Positions 18,880 to 26,533 of a DNA stretch of 45,829 nucleotides are shown one piece after another. The number at the start of each line of letters is the position of its first letter. The stretch's first letter is position 1. The notes below the pieces were generated by a model. That model did no database searches, was not told where the DNA came from, and saw only the letters and a list, made by a program, of their open reading frames with translations. Source of the stretch: Betaproteobacteria bacterium. GTDB lineage: Bacteria > Pseudomonadota > Gammaproteobacteria > Burkholderiales > Casimicrobiaceae. Both the position numbers and the translations under genes were made by a program. The DNA lies in assembly GCA_003153475.1 (NCBI GenBank), contig PLYT01000067.1:1-45829 (forward strand), read 5' to 3'.

Positions 18880-19564
18880 TTACAAACGTCGCAGCCAGAA
18901 GCTGCCGCCGCCATAAGCGGCTCCGTCGGCATTTGCCAGCGCGGCGACGACGACCTCGGGATAACGCCAGAACGCGTACGAGCAGCCGAACAGCACTTCG
19001 AATCCACTGCTGTGCATTAACAGCGCGCGCAGCAGGTATTGCTCGTTCCAGCTTCGATTCTCGCCTAGCACTCAATCGGGCGGGTAGTCGTGCGGCAGGA
19101 AGATGTCGTGCAGGTGGATCAGCACGCCCGACGCCAGCCGGGGGAAAACCTCGAAAAAAAGAAAATTGACGTCGCTGTCGGTCTTGGCGACGTGCGACGA
19201 ATCGACGAACAGCAAGTCACCCGCCTGCAAGTCGGTGAAATGCTTCAGAGGCAAGTCCTGCACGCGGCGCTCGACCATGCGTGCGATGCCGTCGACGCGC
19301 TGCCGCAGGAACGGCGGGGGATACGGATCAACGCAGGTGATCGTGACCTCGTGCCCCAGGAAGCGGGCGTTGACGTCTGCCATCAGCAAACTTGAAAAGC
19401 CGGAACCCACCTCGATGATCCGCCTCGGCCACACACGTGTTCGCTGAACGGTGCCTGGGATCGACGATAGGCGAATAGAAATGTCCCGGTGGGAATGCCG
19501 ACGCGACCGCACCGCTCCAGGTCAGCAGTCGCCTGCCGATGCCGCGCAGCAGTCGTCTGCTCAT
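18880..19564 (-). pseudogene. Broken class I SAM-dependent methyltransferase
   Basis: Three pieces of one gene are visible. The start MSRRLLRGIGRRLLTWSGAV with PPGHFYSPIVDP overlaps the upstream membrane gene by ATGA. Near 19455 the frame changes and jumps directly to PRRIIEVGSGFSSLLMADVN, the SAM-binding loop; by comparison with related proteins about 70 residues are missing between. The middle continues LFVDSSHVAKTDSDVNFLFFEVFPR to HDYPPD, where a TGA at 19072-19074 stands for the expected Trp, and the same frame goes on VLGENRSWNEQYLLRALLMH to FWLRRL. A deletion, a frameshift and a nonsense codon make it a real pseudogene rather than a reading error. Confidence 0.8.
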
Positions 19565-21261
19565 GGCCGCGTCGGCGATGCGGCTGCTGCGCGTGCGAGC
19601 GCCGGCATCGTGACGCCGCAACAATCGTCGAAGGCGAACCAGCGCGGGGCGAGCACCAGAAACCCGTCGACGCTGCCGATGCTATCGTCCGGCCCAGCGC
19701 GAAACGGTACGACATCGGGCGGCCGCAGTACATACAACGCCTCGGGATCGAGCCGCCCGGCGGTGAGCGCCTGCTCCCGCTTGGCCGTCGCGCTGGCGAC
19801 ACGTGCGAGCGCGAGGCGGGCGAACGAGCCGACATTGATCCGCATGCCGTGATCAACGGCAAGCAAAGCTATCGCGCTGAAATCGGGCGGCACGGGCAGC
19901 GATGGAACGAAAAGGATCGACTTGTAGTGTTGTGCTGCGACCGCCCAGAAATGAGATGGCAGCGGATCGGACCGCAGCGCCGGCTCGACGATGAAATGCT
20001 GCCGGAAATAATCATTGAGCGCGACATAGCGTGGCGACAGATCGGCGATCTGCAACCCGATGCCGAGCGCCAGCACCCCGGTCGCGGCCGGCGCGGGCAA
20101 GTTTCGCACGATGATCGTTGGGATGGCCAGCAGCAGTGCGTAGTATCCGACCCACAGCAGGCGCCCTGAGGCGCGGACCATGGCGACCAGTTCGAGGACC
20201 CTGTCCGGCAGTGGCACGGAGAACAGGACGCGATCATTCCAGCCAACCTGATTCGACAGCGCGATCGCCCAGAGCAGCAATGCCACGGCCGCGAGCGGCA
20301 GGTAGCGCCGCACCGCACGTCCCGGAGGCTTCCGCCACAACGCGAATGCGGCGATCGGCAGCATGGCAAGCACCCCCGCGCCGAGGTAGCCATAGCCTTC
20401 GAACTCGGACCCGGCGATGAGCGGCAGCCCCGGCAGGAAGCGCGAGCCCCACTGCGGGTTCCACAGCGAGTTCAGGTTGGCCGCGTAGCGGCCGTAGTAC
20501 TCGCTGCCGCCGGAAAACGCCGCGGTCGGGATCGTGAAATAGCCGGCGAGCCACATCGTCGCCAGCAGTGCGGCGCCGATCAGCAGCGTCGATCGCATCG
20601 TATCGCGGGTTGTCGCCGTGCGATCGATCCAGCGCCGCCGCGCGGCAGCCGCGAACGCCACCGCGAGCACCATATACAGCAGGTAGGCGTGGATCAGCGC
20701 CGCGCCGCAGAGCAACAGGCACCACGACGTCGTGGCGAGGCGCTGCGGCGCGCGCAGGTACAGGTAGAGCGCTGCCAGCACCAGCCAGTGGGCCATCAGC
20801 GCGTAATGGCCGATCGCGCGGTCCGGCAACAGCGGGCTGAGAACGAATAGTGCGGTAATGATGAGCCGCGGCGCGACGAGGCGCGTCGCCTGACCCGAGA
20901 GCAGCCACGCAAAGACCGCCTGCAACGTGTAGCAGGCGAGCATCCACAGGCCGAAATACTGGAAATGATCGGGCAGCGCGGCGCGCAATACCTTGAATAG
21001 CAGCGCGAGCAACGGAATCGAATCGGTGAACACGATCGAGCTGCCCATGTCCATGCCGTAGTTCGTCGCTGCACCCGGAGGCAGATGCCAGGGTTCCAGG
21101 CGGAAGGAATGCCAGCCGAGGAATTGAGTCGCCGGATCGGGCTGCCAGAAGAGCCAGCGGAAATAAGACGGATCGAGCAGGCGCGCGTCGTACAGCAGGA
21201 AAAACAGCAATGGGCCCAGCAGCGCTGCAACCAGCGCCGGCGCGGCGCGGCTTGGGCTCAT
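19561..21261 (-). CDS. Large polytopic membrane protein (DUF6311-like, glycosyltransferase-C type)
   Basis: A 566-residue protein from ATG 21261 (MSPSRAAPALVAALLGPLLF), 12 bases after the xth stop; a longer frame through xth is rejected. About 11 to 13 hydrophobic helices lie in the first 430 residues, with acidic or aromatic loops such as WLFWQPDPATQFLGWHSFRL and TNYGMDMGSSIVFTDSIPLL, the layout of lipid-linked sugar transferases and their DUF6311 relatives. The last 140 residues are a soluble, likely periplasmic domain. Substrate unknown; a surface-glycan role is inferred. The stop overlaps the methyltransferase start, so both were one unit. Confidence 0.8.
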   Translation of the reverse strand: MSPSRAAPALVAALLGPLLFFLLYDARLLDPSYFRWLFWQPDPATQFLGWHSFRLEPWHLPPGAATNYGMDMGSSIVFTDSIPLLALLFKVLRAALPDHFQYFGLWMLACYTLQAVFAWLLSGQATRLVAPRLIITALFVLSPLLPDRAIGHYALMAHWLVLAALYLYLRAPQRLATTSWCLLLCGAALIHAYLLYMVLAVAFAAAARRRWIDRTATTRDTMRSTLLIGAALLATMWLAGYFTIPTAAFSGGSEYYGRYAANLNSLWNPQWGSRFLPGLPLIAGSEFEGYGYLGAGVLAMLPIAAFALWRKPPGRAVRRYLPLAAVALLLWAIALSNQVGWNDRVLFSVPLPDRVLELVAMVRASGRLLWVGYYALLLAIPTIIVRNLPAPAATGVLALGIGLQIADLSPRYVALNDYFRQHFIVEPALRSDPLPSHFWAVAAQHYKSILFVPSLPVPPDFSAIALLAVDHGMRINVGSFARLALARVASATAKREQALTAGRLDPEALYVLRPPDVVPFRAGPDDSIGSVDGFLVLAPRWFAFDDCCGVTMPALARAAAASPTRP

Positions 21262-21272
21262 GCCTGTCGGCT

Positions 21273-22049
21273 TTAGGTGAAGCTCAGGTCGGCGACGACC
21301 GGCGCGTGATCGGACGGCCTCTCGCCTTTGCGCGCCTGGCGGTCGATCCGGCATCCGGTGCACACCTTGGCCAGCGCCGGCGACAGCAGCACGTGATCGA
21401 TGCGCAGGCCATGGTTCTTCGGAAACGCGAGCTGGCGATAGTCCCACCAGCTGAAGGTTTTCGGCGGCTGGTCGAACAGACGAAACGAGTCGATCAGGCC
21501 AAGCTCCAGCCAGGCGCTGAACGCTGCGCGCTCCGGCCCGGAGCACATGATCTGGTCACGCCACAAATCAGGATCGTGCACGTCGCGGTCGTCGGGCGCG
21601 ATATTGAAGTCGCCGATCACGGCGAGCTGCGGATGCTGCTCGAACTCACGGCGCAGAAAGCGGGTCGCGGCGGCGAGCCAATCGAGCTTGTAGCGATATT
21701 TTTCCGAACCGACCGCCTGTCCGTTGGGCACGTAGAGACAGACAACGCGTACGCCGTCTATCGTCGCCGCCAGCACGCGCTTTTGCGCATCGTCGATGTC
21801 CGGAATCGCGGCGACCACCTCGGTGCCGGTCGTGCGGGACAAGAGCGCGACGCCGTTGTAAGTGCGCTGGCCGCAGAATTGCAGCGCATAGCCGGCGGCG
21901 GCGAGCTCGGCTACCGGGAATTTGCCGTCTTCGAGCTTGGTTTCCTGCAAGCCGACGATGTCAGGCACGTTGGCGGCAAGCCAGTCCAGCAGCCGCGGCA
22001 GCCGGACGTTAAGCGAATTGACGTTCCAGGTCGCGACCCGCAAGGTCAC
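21273..22049 (-). CDS. xth: Exodeoxyribonuclease III
   Basis: AP endonuclease and 3'-5' exonuclease of base-excision repair. 258 residues from the GTG at 22049, which overlaps the stop of the glutaredoxin gene (GTGA); the longer frame to 22199 has no conserved extra sequence. Seen: VATWNVNSLNVRLPRL, GLQETKLED (metal-binding Glu), CLYVPNGQAVGSEKY, GDFNIAPDDRDVHD, FSWWDYRQLAFPKNHGLRIDH and the catalytic SDHAPVVAD near the end. Complete and normal. Confidence 0.95.
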   Translation of the reverse strand: MTLRVATWNVNSLNVRLPRLLDWLAANVPDIVGLQETKLEDGKFPVAELAAAGYALQFCGQRTYNGVALLSRTTGTEVVAAIPDIDDAQKRVLAATIDGVRVVCLYVPNGQAVGSEKYRYKLDWLAAATRFLRREFEQHPQLAVIGDFNIAPDDRDVHDPDLWRDQIMCSGPERAAFSAWLELGLIDSFRLFDQPPKTFSWWDYRQLAFPKNHGLRIDHVLLSPALAKVCTGCRIDRQARKGERPSDHAPVVADLSFT

Positions 22050-22645
22050 TGCGGGTACGAGCCCTTCGGCGCCGCGTCCGGCGCGACGACCTGCGTGGTG
22101 TTGGTGTCGGTCGTCGTCGGGGCCGACGCGCGTCCGACCGCCGCCGTTCGCGGTGGCGGGGTTTTCGGGTAGCCGGCATCGGAGAGCATCGCCTGCCACT
22201 TGTTCTCGTTGAAGCCGGTCGCTACCTGCTCGCCGACCTGGAGCGCGGGCGCTTCAAGCCCGTTGGTCAGTCGCTTCAGCCGATCGGCGCCGTCGCCTTG
22301 CGCGACGTCGACGACGGTGTGCGGAACGCCGCGCTTGTTCAACAGGCCTTGCGCGGTGTCGCAAACCACGCCGCAGGAAAACGTGTACAAAGTGACCGGG
22401 AAGCGCTCCTGCGCCTGCTGCGTGGCAAACGACAATTCGCTTGTCTCGATGCTGTTGCGGCCGATGCGCTTGGCCTGCGCATTCCTGGCATCGGCCGGCG
22501 GCGGCTTGTCGGAATAGACGACGCGACCGTCGGTGTCGAGGTAGCGATAGACCTGCTGCGTCTGCGCGATCGCACACGTACTGGCCAGCAGCAGCAAGCC
22601 GACCAGGTTCGCGGCGCAGCGTACCGGCATGGATGTCCTGTTCAT
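22046..22645 (-). CDS. DUF4124 and glutaredoxin-like periplasmic protein
   Basis: A 199-residue protein with a signal peptide (CAANLVGLLLLASTCAIAQ) and a GGGAGG ribosome site before the ATG at 22645. Residues about 33-55 are a DUF4124 motif (VYRYLDTDGRVVYSDKPPP). From about 80 a glutaredoxin-like fold follows: PVTLYTFSCGVVCDTAQGLL, where the two Cys are spaced CxxxC rather than CxxC, then VPHTVVDV and EAPALQVGEQVATGFNENKW. CxxxC is usual for this fused family as far as I recall. Role unknown; likely thiol chemistry in the periplasm. The tail is disordered and proline/threonine-rich. Confidence 0.85.
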   Translation of the reverse strand: MNRTSMPVRCAANLVGLLLLASTCAIAQTQQVYRYLDTDGRVVYSDKPPPADARNAQAKRIGRNSIETSELSFATQQAQERFPVTLYTFSCGVVCDTAQGLLNKRGVPHTVVDVAQGDGADRLKRLTNGLEAPALQVGEQVATGFNENKWQAMLSDAGYPKTPPPRTAAVGRASAPTTTDTNTTQVVAPDAAPKGSYPQ

Positions 22646-22667
22646 CTTGCCTCCCGTTACTCTGACG

Positions 22668-24722
22668 CTATGACGCCAGCATACCATTATGCCGCAATAA
22701 TGCACTGATTTCGGGATTGCGGCCCCGAAAGGCCACGAATGAGTCCAGAGCCGGGCGGCTGCCGCCCCGGGCCAGAACCTCGTCGCGGAACCGGGCTCCG
22801 GCAGCTTCGGAAAGCACACCCTGCTCCTTGAACAGCTCGTAGGCGTCGGCCGACAGCACTTCGGCCCACTTATAGCTGTAATAGCCCGCCGCATAGGCGC
22901 CGGCGAAGACGTGGCTGAAACCATGAGGCAGGCTGCGGTCGTAGTCGGGATACGGCACGACCGCAACCTCGTGGCGCACCGACCACGCCAGGGCCAGCGG
23001 CGAAACCGACCGGTCGGCGTCGTGGTGCAGATGCATGTCGAACAGCGCGAATTCGAGCTGGCGAACCATCTGCACGCCGCTTTGGAAATTCCTTGCCGCA
23101 AGCAAGCAGTCGAACAGCGGCTTCGGCAGCGGCTTCCCAGTCTCGACATGCTCGCTCATGTGCGCGATGACGTCCCACTCCCAGCAGAAGTTTTCCATGA
23201 ACTGGCTGGGCAACTCGACCGCATCCCACTCGACGCCCTCGAGGCCGGACACACCTGGCACGTCGACGCGGGTGAGCAACAGATGCAGCCCGTGGCCGAA
23301 TTCGTGGAACAAGGTGGTGACTTCGCGGTGCGTGAACAATGCCGGCCTGCCGGCGACGGGTGCTGCAAAATTGCAGACCAGGAAGGCGACCGGATGCTGA
23401 GCTTCCCCGTTGCGGCGGCGATGCTTGATCGCGACGTCCATCCAGGCGCCGCCCCGCTTTCCCGGCCGCGCGTACAGATCGAGATAGAACCGCCCGACCG
23501 GCGTCCCGCTTCGGTCGGTGAGCTCGAAAAAGCGCACGGTGGGGTCCCATACCGGCGCGGACGCAGTGTGAACTTTGACCCCGTAGAGGGTCTCGACCAC
23601 GCGAAACATGCCCGAAAGCACGCGATCCTCGGGAAAATACTGCTTCACCTCGTCGTCGGAGTAGCTGTAACGCGCCTGCCGCAGTTTTTCCGACGCATAG
23701 GCCAAGTCCCAGGCAGCGAGCTTCGCCAACCCCAGCGTTTCGCGCGCGAAATCGGTGAGCTCGGCCATGTCCCGCTCGGCGTGGGGCTTGGCGCGCGTTG
23801 CGAGGTCGCGCAGGAAGTCGATGACCTCTTCCGGCGAGCGCGCCATTTTCGGTACCAGCGAGACTTCGGCGTAGCTTTTGTAGCCGAGAAGCGCCGCAGC
23901 CTCGGCGCGCAGCGCCATTATCCTGTCGACCAGCGGGCCGTTGTCCCATGCCGGATTGCCAAATTCGCTGGCTCGCGTCGAATACGCGCGGTAGAGCGTC
24001 TCGCGCAAGCTCCGATCGTCGGCGTACTGCATTACCGGCTGGTAGGACGGCATATGCAGCGTGAGCTTCCAACCCGGCTTGCCCTCGATTTGCGCCGCGG
24101 CGCGCGCCGCGGTGACGATGTCGCCCGGCATGCCGGCCAGGCGCGATGCGTCGTCGACGTACAGCGCGTAGTCGTTGGTGGCATCGAGCAGGTTGTCGGC
24201 AAAGCGCGAAGAAAGGGTGGCGAGCTCTTCCTCGATCGCCTTGAAGCGTGCCTTCGGCGCGGTGGCGAGCTCGGCGCCGGAAAGCCGGAAGTCGCGCAGC
24301 GCATTCTCGACCACGCGGCGCCGGGCCGGATCGGCGGCGATGAACTCGGGCGACGCCGCAAGCGCACGGTAGTGCGCGAACAGGCGCTCGTCCTGGGCGA
24401 GCTTGGTGTAGAACGCAGTCACCCTGGGCAGGTTTTCGTTGTACGCGGCGCGCAGTTGTGGTGTGTTGACGACCGCGTTCAGATGGCCGACCTGTGCCCA
24501 GGCGCGGTCGAGACGGTCGAGCGTCTCGGACAGCGGCTGCACGAACGAGTCCCAGCTCGGCGGTCCGGAAACGGTCGCGACGCGCGCTATCGTCGCGCGG
24601 GCTTCGCCGAGCAAGGCATCGAGCGCAGGCGCAACGTGCTCGGGACGGATCTCGGCAAAGCGCGGCAAGTCGGAAAAATCGAGCAGTGGATTGATGTCGG
24701 TGATCGGGTCACGCGTATTCAT
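22668..24722 (-). CDS. prlC: Oligopeptidase A (M3 family metallopeptidase)
   Basis: Cytoplasmic zinc peptidase that clears signal peptides and other short peptides. 684 residues from ATG 24722 (MNTRDPITDINPLLDFSDLPRF); E. coli PrlC has 680. The start overlaps the murU stop as ATGA, so a longer start at 24803 is rejected. The zinc motif is HEFGHGLHLLL with the third ligand in GLEGVEWDAVELPSQFMENF. The C-terminus has SHVFAGAYAAGYYSYKWAEV, the conserved substrate tyrosine loop. Nothing unusual. Confidence 0.97.
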   Translation of the reverse strand: MNTRDPITDINPLLDFSDLPRFAEIRPEHVAPALDALLGEARATIARVATVSGPPSWDSFVQPLSETLDRLDRAWAQVGHLNAVVNTPQLRAAYNENLPRVTAFYTKLAQDERLFAHYRALAASPEFIAADPARRRVVENALRDFRLSGAELATAPKARFKAIEEELATLSSRFADNLLDATNDYALYVDDASRLAGMPGDIVTAARAAAQIEGKPGWKLTLHMPSYQPVMQYADDRSLRETLYRAYSTRASEFGNPAWDNGPLVDRIMALRAEAAALLGYKSYAEVSLVPKMARSPEEVIDFLRDLATRAKPHAERDMAELTDFARETLGLAKLAAWDLAYASEKLRQARYSYSDDEVKQYFPEDRVLSGMFRVVETLYGVKVHTASAPVWDPTVRFFELTDRSGTPVGRFYLDLYARPGKRGGAWMDVAIKHRRRNGEAQHPVAFLVCNFAAPVAGRPALFTHREVTTLFHEFGHGLHLLLTRVDVPGVSGLEGVEWDAVELPSQFMENFCWEWDVIAHMSEHVETGKPLPKPLFDCLLAARNFQSGVQMVRQLEFALFDMHLHHDADRSVSPLALAWSVRHEVAVVPYPDYDRSLPHGFSHVFAGAYAAGYYSYKWAEVLSADAYELFKEQGVLSEAAGARFRDEVLARGGSRPALDSFVAFRGRNPEISALLRHNGMLAS

Positions 24723-25468
24723 CGCAGGGCTTTCTCGCTTGGCGGTGTCGCCAGTTGACCATCGAGTTGCTGGAGCTCGGCGGGCGTGCCGACGTTGGCC
24801 CACGCGCCGTCATAGCGTTCGCCGCTGACCCAGCCGCGGGCGATCCAGTCGCGATACAACGGGAGCATCTTGATCTTTTGGCCGCGCGGCAGCGCTTCGA
24901 ACAGCGTGCTTCGATATAGCGCGATGTTGCCGAACGTGAGTTGCGGGCGCGCGGCGAGCGACAGCCGGCCATCGACCAGCGCGAAATCGCCGGCGCGATG
25001 ATAGTCGGGATTGGGCACCATCACCATGTGCGCATGCGGCGGCTCCGGCGCGGCCTTCATCGCGGCCAAACGCGGCAGCAGCGACGCGTAGTCGTAGGCG
25101 GTGTAGATGTCGCCGCTGACGACCAGCGTCACGTCGCGATCGAGCAGTGCGATCGCAGTCGCGATGCCGCCGGCGACTTCGAGCGGCTCGCGCTCGCGAG
25201 AATAGCGAATCGTCGCGCCGAACGCGCGGCCGTCGCCGCAGGTCGCCTCGATCGCGGCGCCCAGATGAGCCATGTTGATCACCAGATTGGTGAAGCTCGC
25301 GGCGACCAGACGCTCGATCTGCCAGACGATCAGCGGCTTGCCGCCGACCCGCAGCAGCGGCTTGGGCGTCGCGTCGGAAAGCGGTCGCATGCGCTCACCG
25401 CGCCCGGCAGCCAGAATCATTGCCGTCGGCGCGGGCGCGCCGCGATGCCGATCGATCGCGGTGTCCAT
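24719..25468 (-). CDS. murU: N-acetylmuramate-1-phosphate uridylyltransferase
   Basis: Makes UDP-MurNAc from MurNAc-1-phosphate in the cell-wall recycling route that bypasses de novo synthesis and fosfomycin. 249 residues from ATG 25468, which overlaps the amgK stop (TGATG). Seen: the nucleotide-binding signature AMILAAGRGERMRPLSDATPKPLL near 20-43, NMAHLGAAIEA, EVAGGIATAI, and VSGDIYTAYDYASL with the metal Asp. The pairing with amgK separates it from generic sugar nucleotidyltransferases. Confidence 0.92.
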   Translation of the reverse strand: MDTAIDRHRGAPAPTAMILAAGRGERMRPLSDATPKPLLRVGGKPLIVWQIERLVAASFTNLVINMAHLGAAIEATCGDGRAFGATIRYSREREPLEVAGGIATAIALLDRDVTLVVSGDIYTAYDYASLLPRLAAMKAAPEPPHAHMVMVPNPDYHRAGDFALVDGRLSLAARPQLTFGNIALYRSTLFEALPRGQKIKMLPLYRDWIARGWVSGERYDGAWANVGTPAELQQLDGQLATPPSEKALR

Positions 25469-26502
25469 CAGAACGTGTAGCCGACCACCGGCTGCCTGGC
25501 TTCGAGCTCGTCGAGCAATTGCAACAGCGGGCCAAGCGCGCGGTAGCGGTCGCAGGCGCGGCGCAGGTACCCCATGACGCGCGGCATGTCGGCGAGGTAA
25601 GCATGCTTGCCGTCGCGATGCGCGAGCCGGGCGAAAATCCCCAGGATTTTCAGATGACGTTGCACGCCCATCCACTCGAAGTCGCGCCAGAAGTCGCCAA
25701 AATCCTCGGCAACGGGCAGCCCAGCTTCTCGCGCGCGCTCCCAGTAGCGCACGGCCCAGTCGAGCTCCTGCTCCTCGCTCCACTCGATGTACGCATCGCG
25801 CAACAGTGAGACCAGGTCGTAGCTGATCGGACCGTACACTGCGCCCTGGAAATCGAGCACGCCCGGATTCGGTTGCGACACCATCAGATTGCGCGAGTGA
25901 AAGTCGCGATGCACGTAGACCTGCGGCTGCGCAAGCGCACTGTCGAGAATCTGCCGGAAGGCGGTATCGAGCGTCGCCCGCTGCGAAGGCGTCAGCGTCA
26001 GGCCGAGATGCTTCGCCACATACCAGTCGGAGAAGAGTGCCAGCTCGCGCGCCAGCATCGCTTCGTCGTAGCGGGGCAAGACCGACTCGCGACTGGCGAG
26101 CTGCCAGGCGATCAGTGCGCCGCAGGCATCGCGGTAGAGCGTCGGCGCGGTTGCATCGTCGAGCAGATCACGATAGGTCCGCGTGCCCAGATCGGAGAGC
26201 AGCAGGAAACCCGCCGACAGGTCCTGCGCGTGGATCGCCGGTGCGTGCACGCCCGCGGCCGCAAGCAAGGCCGCGACGGCGACGTACGCCGCGCAATCCT
26301 CCTGCGCCGGCGGCGCATCCATTGCGATCAGCGTGCGCACGGGTGCCCCGCCCGGGGGCATCGCGATCTCGGCGTCGAGCGTGATCCGGAAGTAGCGGCG
26401 AAAGCTCGCGTCGGACGTTGCCGGCGCGATCGCGCTCATTGGGAGAGGCAAGACCCGCGCGAGCCACGCGTTGAGCGCGTCCAGGCGGGCATCGGAACTC
26501 AT
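25468..26502 (-). CDS. amgK: N-acetylmuramate/N-acetylglucosamine anomeric kinase
   Basis: Phosphorylates the anomeric carbon of MurNAc and GlcNAc, feeding MurU. 344 residues with the aminoglycoside-phosphotransferase fold: SDASFRRYFRIT, RTLIAMDAPP (P-loop Lys replaced by the family's usual MDAPP strand), LLLSDLGTRTYRDLL, the catalytic loop YVHRDFHSRNLMV, and VLDFQGAVYGPISYDLVSLL (DFG-like metal loop). It diverges from lptD with 31 bases between starts, as in Pseudomonas. No Shine-Dalgarno is evident before the ATG. Confidence 0.92.
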   Translation of the reverse strand: MSSDARLDALNAWLARVLPLPMSAIAPATSDASFRRYFRITLDAEIAMPPGGAPVRTLIAMDAPPAQEDCAAYVAVAALLAAAGVHAPAIHAQDLSAGFLLLSDLGTRTYRDLLDDATAPTLYRDACGALIAWQLASRESVLPRYDEAMLARELALFSDWYVAKHLGLTLTPSQRATLDTAFRQILDSALAQPQVYVHRDFHSRNLMVSQPNPGVLDFQGAVYGPISYDLVSLLRDAYIEWSEEQELDWAVRYWERAREAGLPVAEDFGDFWRDFEWMGVQRHLKILGIFARLAHRDGKHAYLADMPRVMGYLRRACDRYRALGPLLQLLDELEARQPVVGYTF

Positions 26503-26533
26503 GCGGGAGGAATCCGGCGGGGAGGCGGGTAGA

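Noticed and set aside
22911-24758. 615-residue open frame antisense to prlC
   Set aside because: Shadow of a complete prlC; no recognisable domain.
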